Of a stretch of DNA of 64,000 nucleotides, positions 24,896 to 35,229 are shown one piece after another. Location of the stretch: assembly GCF_019602855.1 (NCBI RefSeq), contig NZ_CP080767.1, forward strand, positions 1,984,001 to 2,048,000, in the 5' to 3' direction. The notes below the pieces were generated by a model. It was not told the DNA's origin. It saw only the letters and a program-made list of their open reading frames with translations, and did not search any database. Source of the DNA: Cupriavidus pinatubonensis. GTDB lineage: Bacteria > Pseudomonadota > Gammaproteobacteria > Burkholderiales > Burkholderiaceae. Position 1 is the stretch's first letter. Each line of letters starts with the position of its first letter. A program made the position numbers and the translations under genes.

Positions 24896-25979
24896 CTTCG
24901 TCGGCGGCGTCACCGACAAGCGCGTGTTTCCGTTTGACCAGTGGCGCCGCTGCGTGAGCCACGCGCTGCGAGTTCAAGCACGCGGCCGCGGCGCCTACCA
25001 CGATCCGGCAGGAGAGCAGGAGCTGCGCCTGGCCGTGGCGCGCTATCTCGCCTTCAGCCGCGCCGTGGGCAGCCACTGGCAGGAGGTGATCATCACGCAG
25101 GGCGCGCAGCAGGCACTGGACCTGTTGACAAGGGTTGCCATCCGGCCCGGCGAAGTGATTGCCATGGAAGACCCGGGCTATCCGCCTGCACGCATCCTCT
25201 TCGCCGCGCTGGGCGCGCACGTGGTGCCGGTAGCGGTGGACGAGGAAGGCTTGATTGTCGACGCGCTGCCACCGAATGCGCGGATGGTCTACGTCACGCC
25301 GTCTCACCAGTTTCCGCTAGGCATGCCCATGAGCCTGGAGCGCAGGCTGGCCTTGCTGGCATGGGCTCAGCGCCACGGCGCGCTGGTGGTCGAAGACGAC
25401 TACGATGGCGAATACCGCTTCGAAGGCCGGCCCATGGAGTCACTCAAGAGCCTGGACACCGCCGGCGTAGTGGCTTACGTGGGCACCTTTTCCAAGACCA
25501 TCTTTCCCGAACTGCGCGTGGGCTATGTCATTCCGCCCGCGCCGCTCGGCACCGCGCTGCGCCGGGCCAGGGAGGTCAGTGACTGGCACAGCTGCACCAT
25601 GACGCAAATTGCGCTCGCGAAGTTCATGCTCGATGGCTATTTCGCCAAGCACCTGCGGCGCATGCACAAGGAGTACGCCGCGCGGCGCGCCGCATTGCTG
25701 GAGCGCTTACGCGGCGATCTGGCGCAATGGTTCACGCCGCTCCCATCGGCTGCAGGGATCCATCTGGTTGCCGCGATCCGGGGCCCGCACGATGAAGCCG
25801 CCATGATCAGGGTGGCTGCCACCAGATCGGTCGGGCTTTATGGCACCGCCGGCATGTTCGCCGGCACGGCACCGCGTCCGGCGCTGTTGTTCGGCTACGG
25901 TGGCATCGACGTCGCTGGAATCCAGGGCGGACTTGGCCGACTGGCAGATGCGCTGTCCGGCCACCGCGACGCAGACTGA
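24864..25979 (+). CDS. MocR-type regulator, C-terminal piece (aminotransferase fold); frame-split
   Basis: 371 residues, class I/II aminotransferase fold as in MocR/PdxR regulators: DFVGGVTDKRVFPFDQWRR start, YHDPAGEQELR, MEDPGYPPAR, VTPSHQFPLG, VVEDDYDGEYRFEGRP and the PLP lysine K211 in GTFSKTIFPELRVGY. It begins at ATG 24864 inside the end of the N-terminal piece, without a good ribosome site. PLP-site residues are intact, so any lesion is recent or confined to the linker. An intact MocR would bind DNA and respond to PLP adducts; candidate direct repeats lie downstream at 26019-26036. Confidence 0.82.
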   Translation: MTRTEAPPDYDFVGGVTDKRVFPFDQWRRCVSHALRVQARGRGAYHDPAGEQELRLAVARYLAFSRAVGSHWQEVIITQGAQQALDLLTRVAIRPGEVIAMEDPGYPPARILFAALGAHVVPVAVDEEGLIVDALPPNARMVYVTPSHQFPLGMPMSLERRLALLAWAQRHGALVVEDDYDGEYRFEGRPMESLKSLDTAGVVAYVGTFSKTIFPELRVGYVIPPAPLGTALRRAREVSDWHSCTMTQIALAKFMLDGYFAKHLRRMHKEYAARRAALLERLRGDLAQWFTPLPSAAGIHLVAAIRGPHDEAAMIRVAATRSVGLYGTAGMFAGTAPRPALLFGYGGIDVAGIQGGLGRLADALSGHRDAD

Positions 25980-26018
25980 ACGACGGCTGCGACAGGGCGG
26001 CCCCGCGGCAACCGGTTA

Positions 26019-26101
26019 CCTAAAAATCCTAAAAATCGGCCATTTTGCATAACCAGTTGGCGTCCTACTCTTGTTCCCATGGCGACGCCGTCCGGCGTCG
26101 C
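26019..26101. promoter_or_regulatory. Direct repeat and hairpin upstream of the AhpD-like gene
   Basis: CCTAAAAAT occurs twice back to back (26019-26036), AT-rich against a GC-rich background. MocR regulators often bind direct repeats, and the frame-split mocR lies just upstream. Further on, GCGACGCC-GTCC-GGCGTCGC (26082-26101) forms a perfect 8-bp stem in the presumed leader of the AhpD-like gene. Confidence 0.45.
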
Positions 26102-26135
26102 GCAACAGACCCCGAGACACGAACTGGAGCAAGCC

Positions 26136-26573
26136 ATGCAACAACGTCTGGATTTCTACAAGCCAAGCCCCGCCGTCATCAAGGCCATCATGGCGCTCGA
26201 AGAACAGATCGCCAGGAGCGGATTGGACAAGCCGCTGGTGGAACTGGTGCGCCTGCGCGCATCGCAGATCAACGGCTGCGCCTTCTGCATCGACCTGCAC
26301 ACGACCGACGCGCGCAAGGGCGGCGAAGACGACCGCCGCCTGGCGACCGTGTCGGTGTGGCGCGAAACGCCGTTCTTCACCGATCGCGAGCGCGCCGCGC
26401 TGGCATGGACCGAGGCCGTGACGCTGGTGTCCCAAGATCACGTGCCCGACGCAGTCTGGGAAGCGGTGCGCCCGCATTTCGACGATGCGGAACTGGTCAA
26501 CCTTACGTTGCTGGTGGCCGCCATCAACACCTGGAACCGCTTCGCGATTTCGTTCCGCAAGACGCCGGCCTGA
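26136..26573 (+). CDS. AhpD-like carboxymuconolactone decarboxylase family protein
   Basis: 145 residues with the AhpD-type motif: E36, then C48-A-F-C51 and H55 (CAFCIDLHTTDARKGGE). Proteins of this group act as alkylhydroperoxidase partners through the CxxC pair. Start at MQQRLDFYKPSP because GGAG lies 6 nt upstream and family members begin at this point; an ATG at 26079 is in frame but lies in the hairpin. Convergent with prpR, which ends 9 nt away. Confidence 0.85.
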   Translation: MQQRLDFYKPSPAVIKAIMALEEQIARSGLDKPLVELVRLRASQINGCAFCIDLHTTDARKGGEDDRRLATVSVWRETPFFTDRERAALAWTEAVTLVSQDHVPDAVWEAVRPHFDDAELVNLTLLVAAINTWNRFAISFRKTPA

Positions 26574-26582
26574 TACAGCCGC

Positions 26583-28574
<1,992 letters not shown>

Positions 28575-28617
28575 GGTGTTTAAGGCGTAGAGTGCCGCTA
28601 TTGTGCGCGTCAGCCGC

Positions 28618-28629
28618 TTGAATTTCAAT
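28618..28629. promoter_or_regulatory. Secondary PrpR-like half-site pair
   Basis: TTGAATTTCAAT resembles the 28709-28723 palindrome (TTGAA and TTTCAAT arms) and lies close to prpR. It could serve autoregulation. The match is short. Confidence 0.35.
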
Positions 28630-28708
28630 CATGCAATGCGAATTGCGCCAATGAAATGCAAGGCAGGGATGAAATCCATGAAACGGAGCCGGAGCGCTGA
28701 CTTAATAC

Positions 28709-28723
28709 ATTGAAAATTTCAAT
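28709..28723. promoter_or_regulatory. Candidate PrpR operator (upstream activating site)
   Basis: ATTGAAAATTTCAAT: perfect 7-bp inverted arms around one A, centred about 52 bp upstream of the -24 element of the prpB promoter. Position suits a sigma-54 activator bound upstream. AT-rich against a GC-rich background. Confidence 0.6.
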
Positions 28724-28767
28724 TACATCAATAGGTTAGTTGCTCACCATGAGTCCGCCGCGCAGGC

Positions 28768-28783
28768 TGGCATAGCGCTTGCA
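28768..28783 (+). promoter_or_regulatory. Sigma-54 (-24/-12) promoter of the prp operon
   Basis: TGGCATAGCGCTTGCA matches the consensus TGGCAC-N5-TTGCA with the invariant GG and GC 10 bp apart. The predicted start is near 28795, giving a leader of about 34 nt to the prpB ATG. Confidence 0.85.
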
Positions 28784-28828
28784 GTAAAGGCCCTGTTCAT
28801 TCCCTGCCTGAAACGAGACACCGCAACC

Positions 28829-29737
28829 ATGACCTATTCCGCATCCGACCTGGCCCGCTCCGCTGGCGCCCGCTTCCGCCAGGCCCTGGCCGAAGAGCAC
28901 CCGCTGCAGGTGGTGGGCACCATCAACGCCAACCACGCCCTGCTGGCCAAGCGCGCCGGCTACCGTGCGATCTACCTGTCGGGCGGCGGCGTGGCCGCGG
29001 GCTCGCTGGGCCTGCCTGACCTGGGCATCTCGGGCCTGGAAGACGTGCTGATCGACGTGCGCCGCATCAGCGATGTATGCGATGTGCCGCTGCTGGTCGA
29101 CGTCGACACCGGCTTTGGTTCGTCGGCCTTCAACGTGGCACGCACCACCCGCTCGCTGATCAAGGCCGGCGCCGGTGCCATGCACATCGAAGACCAGGTC
29201 GGCGCGAAGCGCTGCGGCCACCGCCCGAACAAGGAAATCGTCACGCAGACCGAGATGGTCGACCGCATCAAGGCCGCCGTTGACGCCCGTACCGACGAGA
29301 ACTTCGTGATTATGGCGCGTACCGACGCGCTGGCCGTGGAAGGCCTGGAAAGCGCCATCGAGCGCGCCGTGGCGTGCGTCGAGGCTGGCGCCGACGCGAT
29401 CTTCCCGGAAGCCATGACCGACCTGGCCATGTACCGCAAGTTCGTGGATGCCGTGAAGGTGCCCGTGCTGGCCAACATCACCGAATTTGGCGCCACGCCG
29501 CTGTTCACCACCGACGAACTGGCCGGCTCCGGCGTGTCGATGGTGCTGTACCCGCTGTCGGCCTTCCGCGCGATGAACAAGGCCGCCGAGAACGTCTACA
29601 CCGCCATCCGCCGCGACGGCACCCAGAAGAATGTGGTCGAGACCATGCAGACCCGTGCTGAACTGTACGAAAGCATCGGCTACCACGCCTACGAACAGAA
29701 ACTCGACGCCCTGTTTGCACAGGGCAAGGCCAAGTAA
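28829..29737 (+). CDS. prpB: 2-methylisocitrate lyase
   Basis: 302 residues, full length for PrpB. The active-site signature K127-R-C-G-H is present (GAKRCGHRP), with the metal/substrate segments VDVDTGFG and MHIEDQV. It cleaves 2-methylisocitrate to pyruvate and succinate, the last step of the 2-methylcitrate cycle. First gene of the operon driven by the sigma-54 promoter 45-60 bp upstream. Confidence 0.96.
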   Translation: MTYSASDLARSAGARFRQALAEEHPLQVVGTINANHALLAKRAGYRAIYLSGGGVAAGSLGLPDLGISGLEDVLIDVRRISDVCDVPLLVDVDTGFGSSAFNVARTTRSLIKAGAGAMHIEDQVGAKRCGHRPNKEIVTQTEMVDRIKAAVDARTDENFVIMARTDALAVEGLESAIERAVACVEAGADAIFPEAMTDLAMYRKFVDAVKVPVLANITEFGATPLFTTDELAGSGVSMVLYPLSAFRAMNKAAENVYTAIRRDGTQKNVVETMQTRAELYESIGYHAYEQKLDALFAQGKAK

Positions 29738-29778
29738 GGCCACCCACCTGTCGACCCGTACCTCACAAGGAGACCCAG

Positions 29779-30933
29779 ATGTCCGAAGCACAAGCGATCG
29801 CCACCCCGAAGCCCAAGAAGTCCGTTGCCCTGTCGGGCGTGACCGCCGGTAATACCGCGCTGTGTACCGTCGGCCGTACCGGCAACGACCTGCACTACCG
29901 CGGCTATGACATCCTGGACGTGGCAGACGCCTGCGAATTCGAAGAAATCGCCCACCTGCTGGTCCATGGCAAGCTGCCGAACAAGGCCGAACTGGCCGCC
30001 TACAAGACCAAGCTGAAGTCGCTGCGCGGCCTGCCCGCCAACGTCAAGGCTGCGCTGGAATGCGTGCCCGCCTCGGCTCACCCGATGGACGTGATGCGCA
30101 CTGGCGTGTCGGTGCTGGGCACCGTGCTGCCCGAGAAGGACGACCACAACACCCCGGGCGCGCGTGACATCGCCGACCAGCTGATGGCCAGCCTGGGTTC
30201 GATGCTGCTGTACTGGTACCACTACAGCCACAATGGCCGCCGCATCGAAGTGGAAACCGACGACGACACCATCGGCGCCCACTTCCTGCACCTGCTGCAC
30301 GGCAAGAAGCCGTCCGCGCTGTGGGAGCGCGCCATGCACACTTCGCTGATCCTGTACGCGGAGCACGAGTTCAATGCCTCGACCTTCACCGGCCGCGTGA
30401 TCGCCGGCACGGGCTCTGACATGCACTCGGCCATCTGCGGCGCGATCGGCGCGCTGCGCGGCCCCAAGCACGGCGGCGCCAATGAAGTGGCCTTCGAGAT
30501 CCAGAAGCGCTACGACACCCCGGACGAAGCGCAGGCCGACATCACCCGCCGCGTGGAAAACAAGGAAGTCGTGATCGGCTTCGGCCACCCGGTGTACACC
30601 GTGGCGGACCCGCGCAACCAGGTCATCAAGGAAACCGCGCGCAACCTGTCGAAGGACGCCGGCTCGATGAAGATGTTCGACATCGCCGAGCGCCTGGAAA
30701 CGGTGATGTGGGACATCAAGAAGATGTTCCCGAACCTGGACTGGTTCAGCGCCGTGAGCTACCACATGATGGGCGTGCCGACCGCAATGTTCACGCCGCT
30801 GTTCGTGATCGCTCGCACTTCTGGCTGGGCTGCGCATATCATCGAGCAGCGCATCGACAACAAGATCATCCGCCCGAGCGCCAACTACACTGGTCCGGAG
30901 AACCTGACGTTCGTGCCGATCGAAAAGCGCTGA
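29779..30933 (+). CDS. prpC: 2-methylcitrate synthase
   Basis: 384 residues, citrate-synthase family, PrpC branch (CTVGRTGNDLHYRGYDILDVADACEFEEIAHLLVHGKLP; active-site His blocks GPKHGGANE and GFGHPVYTVADPRN; C-terminal RPSANYTGPENLTFVPIEKR). It condenses propionyl-CoA with oxaloacetate. AAGGAG precedes the ATG, 41 nt after prpB. The gap to acnD carries a strong hairpin. Confidence 0.96.
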   Translation: MSEAQAIATPKPKKSVALSGVTAGNTALCTVGRTGNDLHYRGYDILDVADACEFEEIAHLLVHGKLPNKAELAAYKTKLKSLRGLPANVKAALECVPASAHPMDVMRTGVSVLGTVLPEKDDHNTPGARDIADQLMASLGSMLLYWYHYSHNGRRIEVETDDDTIGAHFLHLLHGKKPSALWERAMHTSLILYAEHEFNASTFTGRVIAGTGSDMHSAICGAIGALRGPKHGGANEVAFEIQKRYDTPDEAQADITRRVENKEVVIGFGHPVYTVADPRNQVIKETARNLSKDAGSMKMFDIAERLETVMWDIKKMFPNLDWFSAVSYHMMGVPTAMFTPLFVIARTSGWAAHIIEQRIDNKIIRPSANYTGPENLTFVPIEKR

Positions 30934-30957
30934 TCTGAACAAGCGCCCTGCGGCAAA

Positions 30958-30992
30958 CGTGCTTCGTTCCCGCGAAAGCGGGACGAAGCACG
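30958..30992 (+). other. Strong GNRA-capped hairpin in the prpC-acnD gap
   Basis: A 16-nt arm (30958-30973) pairs with a 15-nt arm (30978-30992) leaving one bulged T, closed by a GAAA tetraloop (30974-30977). The core TTCCCGC-GAAA-GCGGGA resembles dispersed palindromes seen in beta-proteobacteria. No T-run follows, so it probably marks RNA processing or stability rather than full termination. Confidence 0.75.
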
Positions 30993-31045
30993 ATACCGGA
31001 CCAGGGTATTCCTTGGCTCCTGCATTACCCAGAATTCCCCACGCC

Positions 31046-33658
31046 ATGAACACTGCACACCGCAAACCACTGCCGGGCACCAAGCTGGATTTCTTTGACG
31101 CGCGCGAAGCCGTCGAGGCAATCCAGCCGGGTGCCTATGACAAGCTGCCCTACACGTCGCGCGTGCTGGCCGAGAATCTCGTGCGCCGCTGCGACCCGGC
31201 CACGCTGACCGATTCGCTCAAGCAGCTGATCGAGCGCAAGCGCGAACTGGATTTCCCGTGGTTCCCCGCGCGCGTGGTATGCCATGACATCCTTGGCCAG
31301 ACCGCGCTGGTGGACCTGGCCGGCCTGCGCGACGCCATCGCCGACCAGGGCGGCGACCCCGCCAAGGTCAACCCGGTGGTGCCGGTGCAACTGATCGTCG
31401 ACCACTCGCTGGCCGTCGAATGTGGCGGTTTCGACCCGGATGCGTTCGCCAAGAACCGCGCCATCGAGGATCGCCGCAATGAGGACCGCTTCGACTTCAT
31501 CAACTGGACCAAGAAGGCCTTCCAGAACGTCGACGTGATCCCGCCGGGCAACGGCATCATGCACCAGATCAACCTGGAGAAGATGTCGCCCGTGATCCAC
31601 GCGGACAAGGGCGTGGCCTACCCCGACACCTGCGTGGGCACCGACAGCCACACGCCGCACGTCGACGCGCTGGGCGTGATCGCCATCGGCGTGGGCGGCC
31701 TGGAAGCCGAGAACGTCATGCTGGGCCGCGCCTCGTGGATGCGCCTGCCTGACATCGTCGGCGTCGAGCTGACCGGCAAGCGCCAGCCTGGCATCACCGC
31801 CACCGACATCGTGCTGGCACTGACCGAATTCCTGCGCAAGGAAAAAGTCGTCGGCGCATACCTGGAATTCCGCGGCGAAGGTGCCTCGAGCCTGACGCTC
31901 GGGGACCGCGCCACGATCTCGAACATGGCACCGGAGTACGGCGCTACGGCCGCGATGTTCTTCATCGACAACCAGACGCTGGACTACCTGCGCCTGACCG
32001 GCCGCGAAGACGAGCAGGTCAAGCTGGTCGAGACGTATGCGAAGACCGCCGGCCTGTGGGCCGACACGCTGAACAACGCCGAGTACGAGCGCGTGCTGAA
32101 GTTCGACCTGTCGAGCGTCGTCCGCAACATGGCCGGCCCGTCGAACCCTCACAAGCGCCTGCCGACTTCGGCACTGGCCGAGCGCGGCATCGCCGTGGAC
32201 CTCGACAAGGCCAAGGCGCAGGAAGCCGAAGGTCTGATGCCCGATGGCGCCGTGATCATCGCCGCCATCACCAGCTGCACCAACACCAGCAACCCGCGCA
32301 ACGTGATTGCCGCCGCGCTGCTCGCGCGCAATGCCAATGCGCGTGGCCTGACCCGCAAGCCGTGGGTCAAGTCATCGCTCGCGCCGGGATCGAAGGCGGT
32401 CGAGCTGTACCTGGAAGAGTCGAAGCTGCTGCCGGACCTGGAAGCACTGGGCTTTGGCATCGTCGCGTTCGCCTGCACGACCTGCAACGGCATGTCGGGC
32501 GCGCTGGATCCGAAGATCCAGCAGGAAATCATCGACCGCGACCTGTACGCGACGGCTGTGCTGTCGGGCAACCGCAATTTCGACGGCCGCATTCACCCGT
32601 ACGCCAAGCAAGCCTTCCTGGCTTCGCCGCCGCTGGTGGTGGCCTACGCCATCGCCGGCACGATGCGCTTCGACATCGAGCGCGACGTGCTGGGCACCGA
32701 CAAGGAAGGCAAGCCGGTGTACCTGAAGGACATCTGGCCGACCGACGAAGAGATCGACGCGATCGTCGCCAAGTCGGTGAAGCCCGAGCAGTTCCGCAAG
32801 GTCTACGAGCCGATGTTCGCGATCACCGCGCAAAGCGGCGAGCCCATCAGCCCGCTGTACGACTGGCGCGCGCAGAGCACGTACATCCGCCGCCCGCCGT
32901 ACTGGGAAGGCGCGCTGGCCGGCGAACGCACGCTGAAGGGCCTGCGTCCGCTGGCAGTGCTCGGCGACAACATCACCACCGACCACCTGTCGCCGTCGAA
33001 CGCGATCCTCGCCAACAGCGCCGCGGGTGAGTACCTGGCTAAGATGGGCCTGCCGGAGGAGGACTTCAACTCTTACGCAACCCACCGCGGCGACCACCTG
33101 ACCGCGCAACGCGCAACGTTCGCCAACCCGACGCTGATCAACGAAATGGCCGTGGTCGACGGCCAGGTCAAGAAGGGTTCGCTGGCACGCGTCGAGCCCG
33201 AAGGCAAGGTCGTGCGCATGTGGGAAGCCATCGAGACCTACATGGACCGCAAGCAGCCGCTGATCATCGTGGCGGGTGCCGACTACGGCCAGGGCTCGTC
33301 GCGTGACTGGGCGGCCAAGGGCGTGCGTCTGGCGGGCGTGGAAGTGATCGTGGCCGAAGGCTTCGAGCGCATCCACCGCACCAACCTGATCGGCATGGGC
33401 GTACTGCCGCTTGAGTTCAAGCCGGGCGTGAACCGCCTGACGCTGGGCCTCGACGGCACCGAAACCTACGACGTGACGGGCGAGCGCCAGCCGCGTGCGG
33501 ACCTCACGCTGGTGATCCACCGCCGCAATGGCGAGCGCATCGAAGTGCCTGTGACGTGCCGCCTGGACAGCGACGAGGAAGTGTCGATCTACGAAGCCGG
33601 CGGCGTGCTGCAGCGCTTCGCGCAGGACTTCCTTGAATCCGCGAAAGCGGCTGCTTAA
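31046..33658 (+). CDS. acnD: 2-methylcitrate dehydratase, Fe-S dependent (AcnD)
   Basis: 870 residues, aconitase-A-like. Fe-S cysteine motifs SCTNTSNP and CTTCNG are present, with the swivel-domain segment DYGQGSSRDWAAKG. Together with PrpF it replaces PrpD and converts 2-methylcitrate to 2-methyl-cis-aconitate (through the trans isomer). Length is close to AcnD and AcnA; assignment to AcnD rests on the prpC and prpF neighbours. Start at ATG 31046 (MNTAHRKPLPGTKLDFF); the frame extends into the upstream hairpin. Confidence 0.93.
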   Translation: MNTAHRKPLPGTKLDFFDAREAVEAIQPGAYDKLPYTSRVLAENLVRRCDPATLTDSLKQLIERKRELDFPWFPARVVCHDILGQTALVDLAGLRDAIADQGGDPAKVNPVVPVQLIVDHSLAVECGGFDPDAFAKNRAIEDRRNEDRFDFINWTKKAFQNVDVIPPGNGIMHQINLEKMSPVIHADKGVAYPDTCVGTDSHTPHVDALGVIAIGVGGLEAENVMLGRASWMRLPDIVGVELTGKRQPGITATDIVLALTEFLRKEKVVGAYLEFRGEGASSLTLGDRATISNMAPEYGATAAMFFIDNQTLDYLRLTGREDEQVKLVETYAKTAGLWADTLNNAEYERVLKFDLSSVVRNMAGPSNPHKRLPTSALAERGIAVDLDKAKAQEAEGLMPDGAVIIAAITSCTNTSNPRNVIAAALLARNANARGLTRKPWVKSSLAPGSKAVELYLEESKLLPDLEALGFGIVAFACTTCNGMSGALDPKIQQEIIDRDLYATAVLSGNRNFDGRIHPYAKQAFLASPPLVVAYAIAGTMRFDIERDVLGTDKEGKPVYLKDIWPTDEEIDAIVAKSVKPEQFRKVYEPMFAITAQSGEPISPLYDWRAQSTYIRRPPYWEGALAGERTLKGLRPLAVLGDNITTDHLSPSNAILANSAAGEYLAKMGLPEEDFNSYATHRGDHLTAQRATFANPTLINEMAVVDGQVKKGSLARVEPEGKVVRMWEAIETYMDRKQPLIIVAGADYGQGSSRDWAAKGVRLAGVEVIVAEGFERIHRTNLIGMGVLPLEFKPGVNRLTLGLDGTETYDVTGERQPRADLTLVIHRRNGERIEVPVTCRLDSDEEVSIYEAGGVLQRFAQDFLESAKAAA

Positions 33659-33670
33659 GGTAGCGAGATA

Positions 33671-33708
33671 AGCGGGCGGTGCGGCAACGTACCGCCCGCT
33701 GCAGTTTT
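33671..33708 (+). other. Hairpin followed by short T-run in the acnD-prpF gap
   Basis: AGCGGGCGGT (33671-33680) pairs perfectly with ACCGCCCGCT (33691-33700), 10-nt loop, followed by GCAGTTTT. It may act as a partial terminator or stabiliser before prpF. Confidence 0.6.
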
Positions 33709-33727
33709 GACCAGGACAAAGACTTCC

Positions 33728-34921
33728 ATGGCCCACGTACCCCAGATCAAGATTCCCGCCACCTACATTCGCGGTGGCACCAGCAAGGGCGTGTTCTTCC
33801 GCCTGCAGGACCTGCCCGAGACGGCGCAGGTTCCCGGCAAGGCACGCGACGCGCTGCTGATGCGCGTGATTGGCAGCCCTGACCCGTACGGCAAGCAGAT
33901 CGACGGCATGGGGGCTGCGACGTCGAGCACCAGCAAGACGGTGATCGTGTCGAAGAGCAGCCGCCCGGACCACGACGTCGACTACCTGTTCGGCCAGGTC
34001 TCGATCGACCAGCCGTTCGTCGACTGGAGCGGCAACTGCGGCAACCTGTCCGCCGCAGTCGGCCCGTTCGCGATCAGCGGCGGCCTCGTCGATGCGTCGC
34101 GCGTGCCGCAGAATGGCACGGCCGTCGTGCGCATCTGGCAGGCGAACATCGGCAAGACCATCATCGCCCACGTGCCCATCACCAACGGTGAAGTGCAGGA
34201 AACCGGCGATTTCGAACTCGACGGCGTGACCTTCCCCGCCGCTGAAGTCCAGCTCGAATTCATGGACCCGGCTGCCGACGAAGAAGGCGACGGCGGCGGT
34301 GCGATGTTCCCGACGGGCAATCTCGTCGATGATCTCGAAGTGCCTGGCGTGGGCACATTCAAGGCGACCATGATCAACGCCGGCATTCCGACGATCTTCG
34401 TCAACGCGGAAGCCATCGGCTACACCGGCACCGAACTGCAGGAAGCCATCAACGGCGATCCGAAGGCGCTGGCGATGTTCGAGACGATCCGTGCCTACGG
34501 CGCCGTGCGCATGGGCCTGATCAAGAGCGTCGATGAGGCCGCCAAGCGCCAGCACACGCCGAAGGTCGCCTTCGTCGCGAAGCCGAAGGACTATGTCGCT
34601 TCCAGCGGCAAGCCGGTCGGCGCCGGCGACGTGGACCTCCTCGTGCGTGCGCTGTCGATGGGCAAGCTGCACCACGCGATGATGGGCACGGCCGCCGTGG
34701 CGATTGGCACCGCTGCAGCCATCCCGGGTACGCTGGTCAACCTGGCGGCCGGTGGCGGCGAACGCAATGCGGTGCGCTTTGGCCATCCGTCGGGCACGCT
34801 GCGCGTGGGTGCGGAAGCGAGCCAGTCCAACGGCGACTGGACCGTCACCAAGGCCATCATGAGCCGCAGCGCACGCGTGCTGATGGAAGGCTGGGTGCGC
34901 GTGCCGGGCGACGCGTTCTGA
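33728..34921 (+). CDS. prpF: 2-methylaconitate cis-trans isomerase PrpF
   Basis: 397 residues, diaminopimelate-epimerase-like double fold: YIRGGTSKGVFF at the N-terminus, WSGNCGNLSAAVGPFAI with the conserved Cys, and the second-half blocks INAGIPTIFVNAEAIG and HHAMMGTAAVAIGTAAAIPGT. It isomerises the trans-aconitate product of AcnD. Start at ATG 33728 (MAHVPQIKIPATY); a TTG 21 nt upstream is in frame. Last gene of the operon. Confidence 0.94.
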   Translation: MAHVPQIKIPATYIRGGTSKGVFFRLQDLPETAQVPGKARDALLMRVIGSPDPYGKQIDGMGAATSSTSKTVIVSKSSRPDHDVDYLFGQVSIDQPFVDWSGNCGNLSAAVGPFAISGGLVDASRVPQNGTAVVRIWQANIGKTIIAHVPITNGEVQETGDFELDGVTFPAAEVQLEFMDPAADEEGDGGGAMFPTGNLVDDLEVPGVGTFKATMINAGIPTIFVNAEAIGYTGTELQEAINGDPKALAMFETIRAYGAVRMGLIKSVDEAAKRQHTPKVAFVAKPKDYVASSGKPVGAGDVDLLVRALSMGKLHHAMMGTAAVAIGTAAAIPGTLVNLAAGGGERNAVRFGHPSGTLRVGAEASQSNGDWTVTKAIMSRSARVLMEGWVRVPGDAF

Positions 34922-34928
34922 TTGGAAA

Positions 34929-34950
34929 GCGCCGGGGCCCCTCCCGGCGC
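34929..34950 (+). terminator. Hairpin after prpF
   Basis: GCGCCGGG pairs with CCCGGCGC around GGCCCCT, starting 8 nt after the prpF stop. No T-run, so a weak terminator. The remaining gap to 35229 holds the asparaginase promoter and one inverted repeat; no gene is seen in it. Confidence 0.5.
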
Positions 34951-35054
34951 GCTCCTGACCTTGCCGCCGGTGGCAATACTTCCGCCGGCCATCCGGACCG
35001 CCGCAATGCATATGCGGATTTCTATGTGATTTGAGTTATCAACTCGCCGGGGTC

Positions 35055-35069
35055 ATGCCGAATCGGCAT
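35055..35069. promoter_or_regulatory. Inverted repeat upstream of the asparaginase gene
   Basis: ATGCCGA-A-TCGGCAT, perfect 7-bp arms, about 165 bp upstream of the asparaginase start. A possible operator; the regulator is unknown. Confidence 0.4.
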
Positions 35070-35229
35070 AACCCTCGTATCCCCTCTCGCGCGGCAATTT
35101 CTCCTGCCTTATAGTTCGACCCGCTGCCGACCATGGCCCGAAACCCGGGCCTCCTCGCAGCCACCAATCGAACATAAACGGCGGCGTCCGGCCCAAAAGG
35201 CACGCAAGCCGTTTGCACCGAGGAGAATC

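Noticed and set aside
32372..35011. An 879-codon open frame antisense to acnD and prpF.
   Set aside because: Low-complexity composition rich in His, Arg, Ala and Val, typical of the complementary frame of GC-rich genes. No domain is recognisable and acnD and prpF are certain.
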